Under the pieces are notes generated by a model that had not been told where the DNA came from, made no database searches, and worked only from the letters and a program-made list of their open reading frames with translations. A stretch of DNA of 64,000 nt. It comes from Promicromonospora iranensis (GTDB lineage Bacteria > Actinomycetota > Actinomycetes > Actinomycetales > Cellulomonadaceae). Made by a program: the position numbers and the translations under genes. The stretch is from positions 310,001 to 374,000 of the forward strand of contig NZ_JAJQQP010000002.1 in NCBI RefSeq assembly GCF_028994805.1, read 5' to 3'. Shown in pieces: positions 17,377 to 26,331 of this stretch; positions within the stretch are counted from its first letter, which is position 1, and the number at the start of each line of letters is the position of its first letter.

Positions 17377-17394
17377 CCTGAACCAAAGTTGAGG
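17377..17394. promoter_or_regulatory. SoxR box between divergent oxidoreductase and soxR
   Basis: CCTGAACCAAAGTTGAGG is an 18-bp dyad (CCTNAAC-N4-GTTGAGG, one arm mismatch) matching SoxR operators. On the minus strand it lies between a -35 TTGACC (17400-17395) and the ATG at 17361, the spacer position MerR-family activators use. Confidence 0.8.
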
Positions 17395-17474
17395 TCAATT
17401 GTGACCTGTGCCGGCCGGGTGCCGCTGTGCCCGGCCGTGCCGTCGGAGCGTTCGAGAGCCGTAGGAGGCCGCTT

Positions 17475-17963
17475 GTGGAAGCACCCAACCCTGCCGTCCC
17501 GTGGGACCGTGACGAGCTCACCGTCGGCGACCTCGCCGCGCGGAGCGGCGTCTCCGTGTCCGCGTTGCACTTCTACGAGCGCAAGGGGCTGATCGCGAGC
17601 CGGCGGACGTCGGGCAACCAGCGGCGCTACCGGCGCGAGACGCTGCGGCGCGTGGCGTTCGTCCGGGTGTCGCAGCGCGTCGGCATCCCGCTCGCGGACA
17701 TCGGCGCGGCGCTGGACACCCTTCCTGGCGACCGCACGCCGACCGCGAAGGACTGGCGGCGGATCTCGCAGGCCTGGCACGACGACCTCGACGCGCGGAT
17801 CGAGCAGCTCTCCCGGCTGCGGGACCACCTCACCGACTGCATCGGCTGCGGGTGTCTCTCGCTGCGCCGCTGCGCGTTGACCAACCCGCACGACGAGCTC
17901 GCCGAGGCCGGTCCGGGGCCGCGGACGCTCCTGGTGGATGGGCTGGAGCCGGACGGGGCGTGA
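17475..17963 (+). CDS. soxR: Redox-sensing transcriptional activator SoxR (MerR family)
   Basis: 162 aa, GTG start with GGAGG six bases upstream. MerR-type winged HTH at about residues 14-60 (LTVGDLAARSGVSVSALHFYERKGLI, RTSGNQRRYRRETLRRVAFVRVSQRVGIPL), a dimerisation helix, and the [2Fe-2S] cluster loop CIGCGCLSLRRC at about 122-133, spaced exactly as in E. coli SoxR. Divergent from the oxidoreductase-MFS pair with a SoxR box between. In actinobacteria SoxR responds mainly to redox-active compounds rather than superoxide and controls such enzymes directly, which this arrangement fits. Confidence 0.95.
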   Translation: MEAPNPAVPWDRDELTVGDLAARSGVSVSALHFYERKGLIASRRTSGNQRRYRRETLRRVAFVRVSQRVGIPLADIGAALDTLPGDRTPTAKDWRRISQAWHDDLDARIEQLSRLRDHLTDCIGCGCLSLRRCALTNPHDELAEAGPGPRTLLVDGLEPDGA

Positions 17964-18160
17964 CGGCTGCACCGGCCGAGGGCAGCGAGTCGACTGAGGA
18001 GAGCGGGCGCCGAGACAGAACCTGGAGTGCCGGGCGTGCGGCGCTCGTCTGCCTGGCCTTCGTCTTCTGGGGCTGGGGCGAGCTTCGTCCCGATGTTCCG
18101 CGCTGGGTCGCCGACGCGACGGGTGGGCACCGGCTCGCGAGCGGTAGCGGCAAGGTCTGA
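17960..18160 (+). CDS. Possible small protein coupled to soxR
   Basis: 66-codon frame whose GTG overlaps the soxR stop (GTGA), the same coupling used by most genes in this window. The product has a charged N-terminus, a hydrophobic stretch RAALVCLAFVFWGWG and a short basic tail. It is not a recognised family and codon bias is hard to judge at this length. Could equally be untranslated sequence between soxR and aroQ. Confidence 0.3.
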   Translation: MTAAPAEGSESTEESGRRDRTWSAGRAALVCLAFVFWGWGELRPDVPRWVADATGGHRLASGSGKV

Positions 18161-18219
18161 CGCCCAGCCGCAAGGCCTGACGCCGTGCCGCCGCTGTGCT
18201 CACTGGCCGCTGTGCCCAC

Positions 18220-18232
18220 TAGGCTCGCGGCC
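18220..18232 (+). promoter_or_regulatory. Leaderless-type promoter of aroQ (TAGGCT-N7-ATG)
   Basis: A -10 TAGGCT at 18220-18225 lies seven bases before the aroQ ATG; a transcript starting 6-8 bases after the -10 would begin at the start codon. No ribosome site is visible in between. No clear -35. Confidence 0.55.
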
Positions 18233-18703
18233 ATGGCTTCTGCACTGCCCCGCGTCCTGGTGCTCAACGGTCCCAACCTCGGCCGGCTCGGCGTTCGCGA
18301 GCCCGAGATCTACGGCCATGCCTCCATGGCAGACCTCACGATCGCCGCCGCGAAGTGGGGCGAGGAGCTCGGGCTGGACGTCGAGGTCCGGCAGACCGAT
18401 GGTGAGTCGGAGATCGTCGGCTGGCTCCACGAGGCGGTCGACGCCGGCGCCCACGTGGTGCTGAACCCGGCGGCGTTCACGCACTACTCGTACGCGCTGC
18501 GTGACGCCGCCGCCCAGGTCACCACCGCGGACCTGTTGCTCGTCGAGGTGCACCTCTCCAACCCGGCCACGCGCGAGTCGTTCCGGCACTACTCGGTGGT
18601 GGCCGGGATCGCGACCGGCACCGTCGCGGGGTTCGGCTTCGACTCCTACCGGCTGGCCCTGTCGGCGATCGCGGCACGGCTGGCCGACAAGGACGGAGCG
18701 TAA
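18233..18703 (+). CDS. aroQ: 3-dehydroquinate dehydratase, type II
   Basis: 156 aa. Third shikimate-pathway step (3-dehydroquinate to 3-dehydroshikimate), dodecameric type II enzyme. Seen: [21 protein letters not shown] with the catalytic Tyr, [31 protein letters not shown] (substrate loop) and the base region [17 protein letters not shown] with conserved His and Arg. The ATG follows a -10 element by seven bases. Downstream of aroB in the pathway, but separated from it here by 17 kb of accessory genes. Confidence 0.95.
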   Translation: MASALPRVLVLNGPNLGRLGVREPEIYGHASMADLTIAAAKWGEELGLDVEVRQTDGESEIVGWLHEAVDAGAHVVLNPAAFTHYSYALRDAAAQVTTADLLLVEVHLSNPATRESFRHYSVVAGIATGTVAGFGFDSYRLALSAIAARLADKDGA

Positions 18704-18709
18704 GCTGTT

Positions 18710-18777
18710 GGACTTGATGACTTTTGCTTAAGCCTCTGGACTTGAGGTCTCCTATTGAAGGGTCTAGGCTTGAGCGC
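18710..18777 (+). promoter_or_regulatory. satD-like promoter with 28-bp-phased TTGA repeats
   Basis: GGACTTGA at 18710 and 18738 and GGCTTGA at 18767 place TTGA exactly 28 bp apart (18714, 18742, 18770). The middle copy forms the -35 (TTGAGG, 18742-18747), 17 bp from -10 TAGGCT (18765-18770), itself seven bases from the ATG. The pattern suggests a factor binding one DNA face. Confidence 0.5.
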
Positions 18778-19548
18778 ATGATCGTTCTCACCGTCGACCA
18801 GCGGGGTTCGACCTACGCCGCCGACCGGGTTCCCGAGGTGCTCGCAGAGCTCGCGGAGCTGACACGCGGGCACGAGGGGGTGGTGGTGCCGTTCGAGCGC
18901 ACGGTGGGCGACGAGGTGCAGGGCATCCTGGCGGTCGGGCCGGCCGGTGCCGAGCTGGCGGTCGACATCGCGCTGCACCTCTTGCGGGACCAGGGCTGGA
19001 GCGTCGGTATCGGCGTCGGACCGGTCGAGGGGCCCTTGCCCACGGTGTCGCGTGAGGCGCGCGGTTTCGCGTTCTACCGAGCCCGGGACGCCGTCGAGCG
19101 GGCGAAGACCCGGGGTAGGGGCACCTCGATCGCCGTCGAGGGGCCGGCGCCGGGCCCGGCGGAGCCGGACCTGGCGGCCGAGGTCGAGGCCCTGCTCCGT
19201 CTTCTTGCGGCGATTCGCGCCCGCAGGACTCCCCAAGGGTGGGAGGTCGCCGATACGCTCGCCACGCTCGAGGACAAACCGGGACGTCAGCGGATCGTCG
19301 CCCAGTCCCTGGAGGTCAGCGAGCAGGCGGTGAGCCAGCGGGTCCGTGCGGCCCTCTGGCAGGAAGAAGTAGCGGTGCGTCCGGTGGCGGTGCGGTTGCT
19401 CGCCGAGCTGAGCGGCTCGACGCGCGAACAGCCGGACGCCGTGAGCAGGCCCGCCGCCGAGGCGGGCAACCGTAGGGCCAAGACGACGCGTGCGAGCGGC
19501 AAGCACGCTGAGACCGAGCGTGCTGAGACCGAGCGCGCGAAGAGCTGA
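18778..19548 (+). CDS. SatD-like protein: palm-like N-terminal domain plus C-terminal helix-turn-helix
   Basis: 256 aa, ATG. The N-terminal ~120 residues resemble SatD: an early Asp in LTVDQRGS, then VPFERTVGDEVQG (GDE at 44-46), and WSVGIGVGPVEG, an arrangement reminiscent of nucleotide-cyclase/palm folds with acidic metal-ligand positions. Residues about 150-205 form a sigma-region-4-like helix-turn-helix (VADTLATLEDKPGRQRIVAQSLEVSEQAVSQRVRAALWQEE). The last ~50 residues are Thr/Glu/Arg-rich (AETERAETERAKS). Followed 15 bp later by a membrane protein gene. Enzymatic activity is inference; it could be only a transcription factor. Likely acts on its own repeat-containing promoter. Confidence 0.6.
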   Translation: MIVLTVDQRGSTYAADRVPEVLAELAELTRGHEGVVVPFERTVGDEVQGILAVGPAGAELAVDIALHLLRDQGWSVGIGVGPVEGPLPTVSREARGFAFYRARDAVERAKTRGRGTSIAVEGPAPGPAEPDLAAEVEALLRLLAAIRARRTPQGWEVADTLATLEDKPGRQRIVAQSLEVSEQAVSQRVRAALWQEEVAVRPVAVRLLAELSGSTREQPDAVSRPAAEAGNRRAKTTRASGKHAETERAETERAKS

Positions 19549-19563
19549 GGGGGACGTGGCACC

Positions 19564-20100
19564 GTGACCTGGGACATGCTGGAGACCATCGACGGGTGGC
19601 AGTGGTTGGCGGTGGTGGCGATCTGGCTCGTCACGCTGTTCTTGAGCGTCATGGTGGGTTCGTGGGTGGTGCCCTGGGTGCTGCGCAAGGCCAGCGGGGG
19701 AGACCTGCCCTGGGCGCGCTACGAGCCCTACGAGCCGCCCGTCCTGCCGCAGGCGCTCGACCCGGGTGAGGAGGAGCCGCGCGGCACCTCGAGGAGCGGG
19801 CAGTCCGGTGACGGCGACGAACCGCCGACCGGCACCATGAACCCGGAGGCCATGGACATCCTGCGGGGCGGCGCGTGGCTCGGTGTGCTGGAGCGTCTGG
19901 CGATCACCGGCGCCCTCCTGGCCGGCTACCCCTACGGCATCGCGATAGTGGTCGCGATCAAGGGGCTCGGTCGCTACGCGGAGCTGCGTGACCAGCCGGT
20001 GGCGTCGGAGCGGTTCGTCGTGGGTACGCTCGCCTCGCTGATCTGGTCGGTCGCGACGGGTCTCCTGGGCCTCGCCGCGATGAACGCGCTGGTGATCTGA
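19564..20100 (+). CDS. Multi-pass membrane protein, partner of the SatD-like gene
   Basis: 178 aa from GTG with GAGGGGG upstream. One hydrophobic segment at about 12-34 (WLAVVAIWLVTLFLSVMVGSWVV), a charged loop of about 65 residues (PPVLPQALDPGEEEPRG), then two or three more segments (LAITGALLAGYPYGIAIVVAI, VGTLASLIWSVATGLLGLAAM) separated by KGLGRYAELRDQPVASERF. That last stretch looks like the conserved core of membrane proteins found beside satD genes, from memory. No catalytic motif. Function unknown; operon position suggests it is the regulated or sensing partner. Confidence 0.7.
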   Translation: MTWDMLETIDGWQWLAVVAIWLVTLFLSVMVGSWVVPWVLRKASGGDLPWARYEPYEPPVLPQALDPGEEEPRGTSRSGQSGDGDEPPTGTMNPEAMDILRGGAWLGVLERLAITGALLAGYPYGIAIVVAIKGLGRYAELRDQPVASERFVVGTLASLIWSVATGLLGLAAMNALVI

Positions 20101-20138
20101 CGGCTCGTCGAACTGTCTCCTCAGATCCCACGGTCCGT

Positions 20139-20189
20139 TAGACTTGACCGCTGCTGCTTGACACCTGCTTGATCACTCACCTTGATCAC
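20139..20189 (+). promoter_or_regulatory. efp promoter and leader with CTTGATCAC direct repeats
   Basis: A -10 TAGACT at 20139-20144 implies a leader of about 105 bases. Within it CTTGATCAC occurs at 20168 and 20181, starts 13 bp apart, each containing the palindrome TGATCA. A TTGACA (20158-20163) may mark a second start site. Confidence 0.4.
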
Positions 20190-20254
20190 CCCAGCCGCCG
20201 GCCTCCTGTCGGCGCGCCCTGGGTATACACCTTCACCGACACAGGAAGACGAAC

Positions 20255-20818
20255 GTGGCTACCTCCAACGACATCAAGAACGGCACCGTGCTCCGTATCG
20301 ACGGGAACCTCTGGTCCGTCATCGAGTTCCAGCATGTCAAGCCGGGCAAGGGTGGAGCGTTCGTCCGAACGAAGATGAAGAACGTGCTGTCGGGCAAGGT
20401 CGTCGACAAGACGTTCAACGCCGGCATCAAGGTCGAGACGGCCAACGTGGACCGCCGCGACTTCCAGTACCTGTACATGGACGGCGAGGACTTCGTCTTC
20501 ATGGACACCGACACGTACGACCAGGTGAACGTGCCCGCGGCGACCGTCGGCGACGCGAAGGACTACATGCTCGAGGGCATGAACGTCATGCTCGCCTCGA
20601 ACGACGGCACGCCGCTGTACATCGAGCTGCCGACGTCCGTGGTCCTGGAGATCACCTACACCGAGCCGGGCCTGCAGGGTGACCGGTCCACCGGCGGCAC
20701 CAAGCCGGCGACCCTCGAGACGGGTGCCGAGATCCAGGTCCCCCTGTTCCTCGAGCAGGGCGTCAAGGTGAAGGTCGACACGCGCACGGGTGACTACCTC
20801 GGTCGCGTCACGGAGTGA
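20255..20818 (+). CDS. efp: Translation elongation factor P
   Basis: 187 aa, GTG start with AGGAAGA upstream. Relieves ribosome stalling at polyproline. Three beta-barrel domains are recognisable: the KOW-like N-terminal domain with tip loop VKPGKGGAF (Lys32, the position modified in E. coli), the OB domain ([22 protein letters not shown]) and the C-terminal domain ending [12 protein letters not shown]. Actinobacterial EF-P generally works without lysine modification; no modification genes are seen nearby. Precedes nusB as in other actinobacteria. Confidence 0.97.
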   Translation: MATSNDIKNGTVLRIDGNLWSVIEFQHVKPGKGGAFVRTKMKNVLSGKVVDKTFNAGIKVETANVDRRDFQYLYMDGEDFVFMDTDTYDQVNVPAATVGDAKDYMLEGMNVMLASNDGTPLYIELPTSVVLEITYTEPGLQGDRSTGGTKPATLETGAEIQVPLFLEQGVKVKVDTRTGDYLGRVTE

Positions 20819-20898
20819 CGCGCCGCTGAGGCGCAACAGCCCACCAGCAGGTTTCGTAGCACAGCTTCAGTAGTGACCTTCCGTAGCAGAGAGAGACC

Positions 20899-21315
20899 AT
20901 GGGCGCACGCACCAAGGCGCGCAAGCGCGCCGCCGACATCCTCTTCGAGGCGGAGCAGCGGGGCATCGACCCGCTGAAGCTCCTCGCCGACCGCGTGGCC
21001 GTGCCGCACACCGAGGCGGCCGTGCCGCAGTACACGGTCGACATCGTCGAGGGTGTGGTCGCGCACCGCGACCGCATCGACGAGGTGCTGGAGACGTACT
21101 CGCAGGGCTGGACGCTCCAGCGCATGCCGGCGGTCGACCGCGCGCTGCTGCGGATCGGCTCCTGGGAGGTCCTCTTCAACGACGAGGTGCCCGACGCCGT
21201 CGCGCTGGACGAGGCGGTCGACCTCGCGGGCGACCTGTCCACCGACGACTCCCCGGCCTTCGTGAACGGTCTGCTCGGCCGGGTCAAGGATCTGAAGCCG
21301 ACGCTGCTGGCGTGA
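20899..21315 (+). CDS. nusB: Transcription antitermination factor NusB
   Basis: 138 aa, all-helical RNA-binding protein that joins the NusA/B/E/G complex on rRNA transcripts. Starts MGARTKARKRAADILFEAEQRG, with the internal DRALLRIGSWEVLF helix and VALDEAVDLAGDLSTDDSPAFVNGLLGRV at the C-terminus, all typical. 80 bp downstream of efp with its own GAGAGAG ribosome site. Followed by a short GCCGGC-CTGA-GCCGGC hairpin (21330-21345). Confidence 0.96.
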   Translation: MGARTKARKRAADILFEAEQRGIDPLKLLADRVAVPHTEAAVPQYTVDIVEGVVAHRDRIDEVLETYSQGWTLQRMPAVDRALLRIGSWEVLFNDEVPDAVALDEAVDLAGDLSTDDSPAFVNGLLGRVKDLKPTLLA

Positions 21316-21352
21316 AGCCAGGCAGGGTCGCCGGCCTGAGCCGGCAGCACGT

Positions 21353-21532
21353 GTGAGCACCGGTCCCGGTGCTGAACGGTTCGACGAGCGACGTCTGCTC
21401 CTCGCCCTGTTCGGCGCCGGGACCGCTGCGTTCGCGCAGCTCTACGACCCGCAGCCCGTCAGGCCCGGAGCGGCCCGTCCTGCCCGGACCGGAGCGACCC
21501 CGCCATTCGCGCGACCCGTCTGTGCAACCTGA
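21353..21532 (+). pseudogene. N-terminal remnant of an MFS transporter gene
   Basis: A GTG-initiated 59-codon frame. Residues about 13-37 (RLLLALFGAGTAAFAQLYDP, then QPV) look like the first helix of YnfM/arabinose-efflux-type MFS proteins, which typically have a hydrophobic helix followed by LLY-xx-QP-xLP. After QPV the similarity stops and the frame becomes Arg/Pro-rich and ends within the first ArsR operator. No continuation was found in other frames, so the rest appears deleted. Judged from pattern only. Confidence 0.45.
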
Positions 21533-21539
21533 AGGTTGC
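21524..21539. promoter_or_regulatory. Operator 1 of the AHSA1-ArsR pair (GCAACC-N4-GGTTGC)
   Basis: Perfect 6-bp inverted repeat GCAACCTGAAGGTTGC. Overlaps a candidate -35 TTGCTC (21536-21541), so binding would occlude RNA polymerase. Twin of the operator at 21570. Confidence 0.7.
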
Positions 21540-21564
21540 TCATCCCCGCGCCATGGTGCATCCT
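21536..21564 (+). promoter_or_regulatory. Candidate promoter of the AHSA1-ArsR operon (TTGCTC-N17-CATCCT)
   Basis: TTGCTC at 21536-21541 and CATCCT at 21559-21564 with a 17-bp spacer, bracketed by the two inverted repeats. Predicted start near 21571, at the second operator. Confidence 0.45.
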
Positions 21565-21569
21565 GAGTG

Positions 21570-21587
21570 TGCAACCGGATGGTTGCA
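21570..21587. promoter_or_regulatory. Operator 2 of the AHSA1-ArsR pair (TGCAACC-N4-GGTTGCA)
   Basis: Perfect 7-bp inverted repeat TGCAACCGGATGGTTGCA with the same half-site as operator 1, centres 47 bp apart. Lies over the predicted transcription start. Confidence 0.75.
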
Positions 21588-21646
21588 CCGTGGCGGCGGG
21601 GCACCTCCCCGCCCGGAACCTTGCTCGAACGACGTCGGAGGAACTC

Positions 21647-22120
21647 ATGACCACCACTCAGCCCCGCGCGACCGTCGACCTCGACACGCGATCCATCACC
21701 CGTACCGTGCGGGTCGCCGCCGCGCCCGGCGCCGTCTGGCGGGCGATCTCGGAGCCCGAGCATGTCGCCGGCTGGTTCGGGGACGGCTGCGAGACCGACG
21801 ACGGCGGTCCGCTCGGCCCGGGCACGCGCGGTCGCCTGCACTTCGAGGGCTACGGCTGGTTCGCTCTCGAGGTGACCCGGGTGGAGCCGGGCCGGCTGCT
21901 CGCGTACCGGTGGGGCCAGTCGGTGGAGGAGCCCGAGCGCATGACCGAGGCCGAGTTCACGCTGCGGGAGGACGGGGACGGCACCTTTCTCACGGTCCAC
22001 GAGACCGGCTTCAGCGGTGACACCGACGATGCGCTGCGCGCCGCCCTGGACGGCAACCGGCAGGGCTGGGACGGCGAGCTGGACGAGCTCGTCGAGTACG
22101 TCGAGTCGCGCACGTGGTGA
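21647..22120 (+). CDS. SRPBCC / AHSA1-domain protein
   Basis: 157 aa, ATG with CGGAGGAA upstream. START-like fold with a hydrophobic cavity: ITRTVRVAAAPGAVWRAISEPEHVAGWFGDG at the N-terminus, GTRGRLHFEGYGWFALEVTRVEPGRLLAYRW, and the closing long helix DALRAALDGNRQGWDGELDELVEYVES. Such proteins bind small hydrophobic ligands and are frequently paired with an ArsR regulator, as here: the downstream regulator gene overlaps the stop. Ligand unknown. Confidence 0.9.
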   Translation: MTTTQPRATVDLDTRSITRTVRVAAAPGAVWRAISEPEHVAGWFGDGCETDDGGPLGPGTRGRLHFEGYGWFALEVTRVEPGRLLAYRWGQSVEEPERMTEAEFTLREDGDGTFLTVHETGFSGDTDDALRAALDGNRQGWDGELDELVEYVESRTW

Positions 22121-22524
22121 CCGGTCCGGGAGCGGCGGCCTCCGGGTCGCCGGTCACGGCGTTCGCCGCCCTCGCCGACGAGACCCGCTGGGCTGTGCTG
22201 GAGGCCCTGGCGGGTGACGACGGCGCGGCGGGTCTGACGGCGTCGGTCCTGGCTGATCGCCTGCCGGTCACCCGGCAGGCGATCGCCAAGCACCTGGTGG
22301 TGCTGGAGGGTGCCGGGCTCGTCGAGTCGGAGACGGTCGGCCGCGAGCGCCGGTACCGCGCCCTCGGTGCCGAGCTGACGGCGCTGGGGCGGCGGCTGGA
22401 GCGCATCGGGGACGCGTGGGAGACACGGCTGGGTCGCATCGCGCGCATCGCCGAGGGCATCGCGTCGGACACAGCGTCGGACACAGCGTCGGACACAGCG
22501 TCGGACACAGGGCGCGGGGTGTGA
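22117..22524 (+). CDS. ArsR-family transcriptional regulator
   Basis: 135 aa. GTG 22117 overlaps the stop of the AHSA1 gene (GTGA); GTG 22114 is equally possible. Winged HTH: VTAFAALADETRWAVLEALAG, then TASVLADRLPVTRQAIAKHLVVLEGAGLVESETVGRERRYRALG. No metal-binding cysteine motif, so a metal-independent member of the SdpR-like group, usually an autorepressor whose partner AHSA1 protein deals with the ligand. The C-terminus carries a perfect SDTA repeat encoded by a 12-bp tandem repeat. Likely binds the two GCAACC/GGTTGC operators. Confidence 0.9.
   Translation: MTGPGAAASGSPVTAFAALADETRWAVLEALAGDDGAAGLTASVLADRLPVTRQAIAKHLVVLEGAGLVESETVGRERRYRALGAELTALGRRLERIGDAWETRLGRIARIAEGIASDTASDTASDTASDTGRGV
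22465..22511 (+). repeat. 12-bp in-frame tandem repeat (SDTA x4) at the arsR 3' end
   Basis: TCGGACACAGCG repeated three times exactly plus a fourth near-copy, encoding SDTASDTASDTASDTG. The copies are nearly identical in bases, implying recent slippage expansion. Confidence 0.9.
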
Positions 22525-22578
22525 GCAACGCCGCTCCGGCGGGCGGCTGCCCCGGCATCCGGCACATGTCCGGCGAGT

Positions 22579-22584
22579 TAAGGT
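22579..22584 (+). promoter_or_regulatory. -10 element of the pyr operon
   Basis: TAAGGT at 22579-22584 in a locally AT-richer patch, placing the transcript start near 22591 and leaving a ~50-base leader that contains the PyrR-binding loop. The -35 is not recognisable. Confidence 0.4.
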
Positions 22585-22597
22585 GGTGGCTGTCAGA

Positions 22598-24337
<1,740 letters not shown>

Positions 24338-24341
<4 letters not shown>

Positions 24342-25735
24342 GCGCCCCTGCAACAACGACCTACGTCCTGCGTGGGGTGCGTCCCTACGGCACGGACCCG
24401 GCCGACGTCGTGCTGGCCGACGGCGTGGTCGCCGCGATCGGCGCGTCCGGGACCGTGGAGCTCCCCGATGGCGCGGCAGAGGTCCGGGCCGAGGGGCACG
24501 TGCTGCTGCCGGGTCTGGTCGACCTGCACACCCACCTGCGCGAGCCCGGCCGGGAGGACGCGGAGACGGTGTTCTCCGGTACCCGTGCGGCGGCGGCCGG
24601 CGGCTTCACCGCCGTGCACGCCATGGCGAACACGACGCCGACGCAGGACACCGCGGGCGTCGTCGAGCAGGTGTACCGCCTGGGCCAGGAGGCCGGCTGG
24701 GTGGACGTGCACCCCGTCGGCGCCGTGACCGTGGGTCTGGGCGGCGAGAGGCTCGCCGAGCTGGGCGCCATGGCCGACTCCGCGGCCCACGTCCGCGTCT
24801 TCTCGGACGACGGCAAGTGCGTGCACGACCCGGTCCTCATGCGCCGTGCGCTGGAGTACGTCAAGGCGTTCGACGGTGTCGTGGCCCAGCACGCGCAGGA
24901 GCCGCGCCTGACCGAGGGCGCCCAGATGAACGAGGGCGTCGTCTCCGCGCAGATCGGCCTGACGGGCTGGCCCGCGGTCGCCGAGGAGTCGATCATCGCC
25001 CGCGACGTGCTGCTGGCCGAGCATGTCGGCTCGCGGCTGCACGTGTGCCACCTGTCCACCGCCGGCTCGGTGGAGATCATCCGCTGGGCCAAGGGCCGCG
25101 GCATCGACGTCACCGCCGAGGTGACGCCGCACCACCTGGTCCTCACCGACGACCTCGCCCGCGACTACGACCCGGTGTTCAAGGTGAACCCGCCGCTGCG
25201 TACCGCCAAGGACGTCGAGGCGGTCCGCGCGGGCCTCGCCGACGGCACCATCGACATCGTCGCCACCGACCACGCGCCGCACCCGGTCGAGGACAAGGAC
25301 TGCGAGTGGTCGTCCGCCGCGTTCGGCATGACCGGCCTCGAGACGGCCCTGTCCGTGGTGCAGCAGACCATGGTCGACACCGGTCGCATGACCTGGGCCG
25401 ACGTCGCCCGCGTGCTGTCGGAGAACCCGGCGCGCATCGGACGGATCGACGGCAACCATGGCGGGAGCCGTACAGCGGGGCAGGGCCGCCCGATCGCCGT
25501 CGGCGAGCCGGCCAACCTGACCCTGGTCGACCCGTCCGCCACCCGGACGATCGACGGCCGCAGCCAGGTCACCGCGAGCGACAACACGCCGTTCGCCGGG
25601 ATGGAGCTGCCGGGCCGCGTGGTCGCGACGTTCCTGCGCGGCCGGGCGACGGTGCTCGGCGGCGAGGTCGTCGACCGCACCGCCGTCGACGGACCAGCAG
25701 CCGACGGAAAGACCCTCGAAGGAGTCACCCGATGA
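24338..25735 (+). CDS. pyrC: Dihydroorotase
   Basis: 465 aa, GTG overlapping the pyrB stop. Cyclises carbamoyl aspartate to dihydroorotate. Amidohydrolase TIM barrel: metal motif [26 protein letters not shown]-like segment [15 protein letters not shown], second-metal His in [32 protein letters not shown], and the catalytic Asp in [16 protein letters not shown]. Slightly longer than the usual 425-450 because of GGSRTAGQG and C-terminal additions. Type I zinc-dependent dihydroorotase; position in the operon is canonical. Confidence 0.96.
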
Positions 25736-26331
25736 GAATCCTGGCAGTCGCACTGCTGGTCGCGTGCGCGATCTTCCTCGTGCTGTACGTGACGCTCATC
25801 GGCCGGCGCCGCCTCGCGCAGCGCACCACCACCCTCGTGCCACGTCCACCCGCGGTACCCGGCCCCGACCACGTGGGTCCCGTGCGGTTCGGCCCGCTGG
25901 AGGCCGTCTACGTCTCCACCACGCTCCACGGCGACTGGCTCGCCCGCGTCGGCGCGCACGGGCTGGGCGACCGGTCGAACTGTCTCGTGTCCGTGCACGA
26001 CGGCGGCGTCCTGGTCGAGCGCGAGGGCGCCGAGGACCTCTGGGTACCCGTGAACGCGATCCGCAGCGCGGGTCTCGCCCCGGGCATGGCCGGCAAGTAC
26101 GTCGGCGCCGACGGTCTCGTCGTCCTGACCTGGGCTGTCCCCGAGGCCGACGACGTCGCGGCAGCCCTGGTCGACACCGGGCTGCGCACCCGGCGCGCCG
26201 AGGACCGCGGCGCGCTCGTCGACGCCGTCCGGTACCTGCTGGCCGCTCAGCAGCCCCAGCACCCCGGGCAGCAAGCCCAGCACGCTCAGCACGACCCCCA
26301 GCACGACCCGCACCAGCAGGAGGCCCGGTGA
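25732..26331 (+). CDS. Pyr-operon-associated single-pass membrane protein (Rv1382-like, PH-like domain)
   Basis: 199 aa, ATG overlapping the pyrC stop. An N-terminal membrane segment ([21 protein letters not shown]) is followed by a cytosolic beta-rich domain ([52 protein letters not shown]) resembling the PH-like domains of this position. In mycobacteria a comparable membrane protein (Rv1382) also lies between pyrC and carA, so the location is conserved. The tail after LLAAQQ is a Gln/His/Asp/Pro repeat. Role in pyrimidine synthesis is not established. Confidence 0.8.
   Translation: MRILAVALLVACAIFLVLYVTLIGRRRLAQRTTTLVPRPPAVPGPDHVGPVRFGPLEAVYVSTTLHGDWLARVGAHGLGDRSNCLVSVHDGGVLVEREGAEDLWVPVNAIRSAGLAPGMAGKYVGADGLVVLTWAVPEADDVAAALVDTGLRTRRAEDRGALVDAVRYLLAAQQPQHPGQQAQHAQHDPQHDPHQQEAR

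Noticed and set aside
18710-18745. HspR HAIR element (CTTGAGT-N7-ACTCAAG)
   Set aside because: Only forward CTTGA half-sites are present at 28-bp spacing; the inverted partner is missing.
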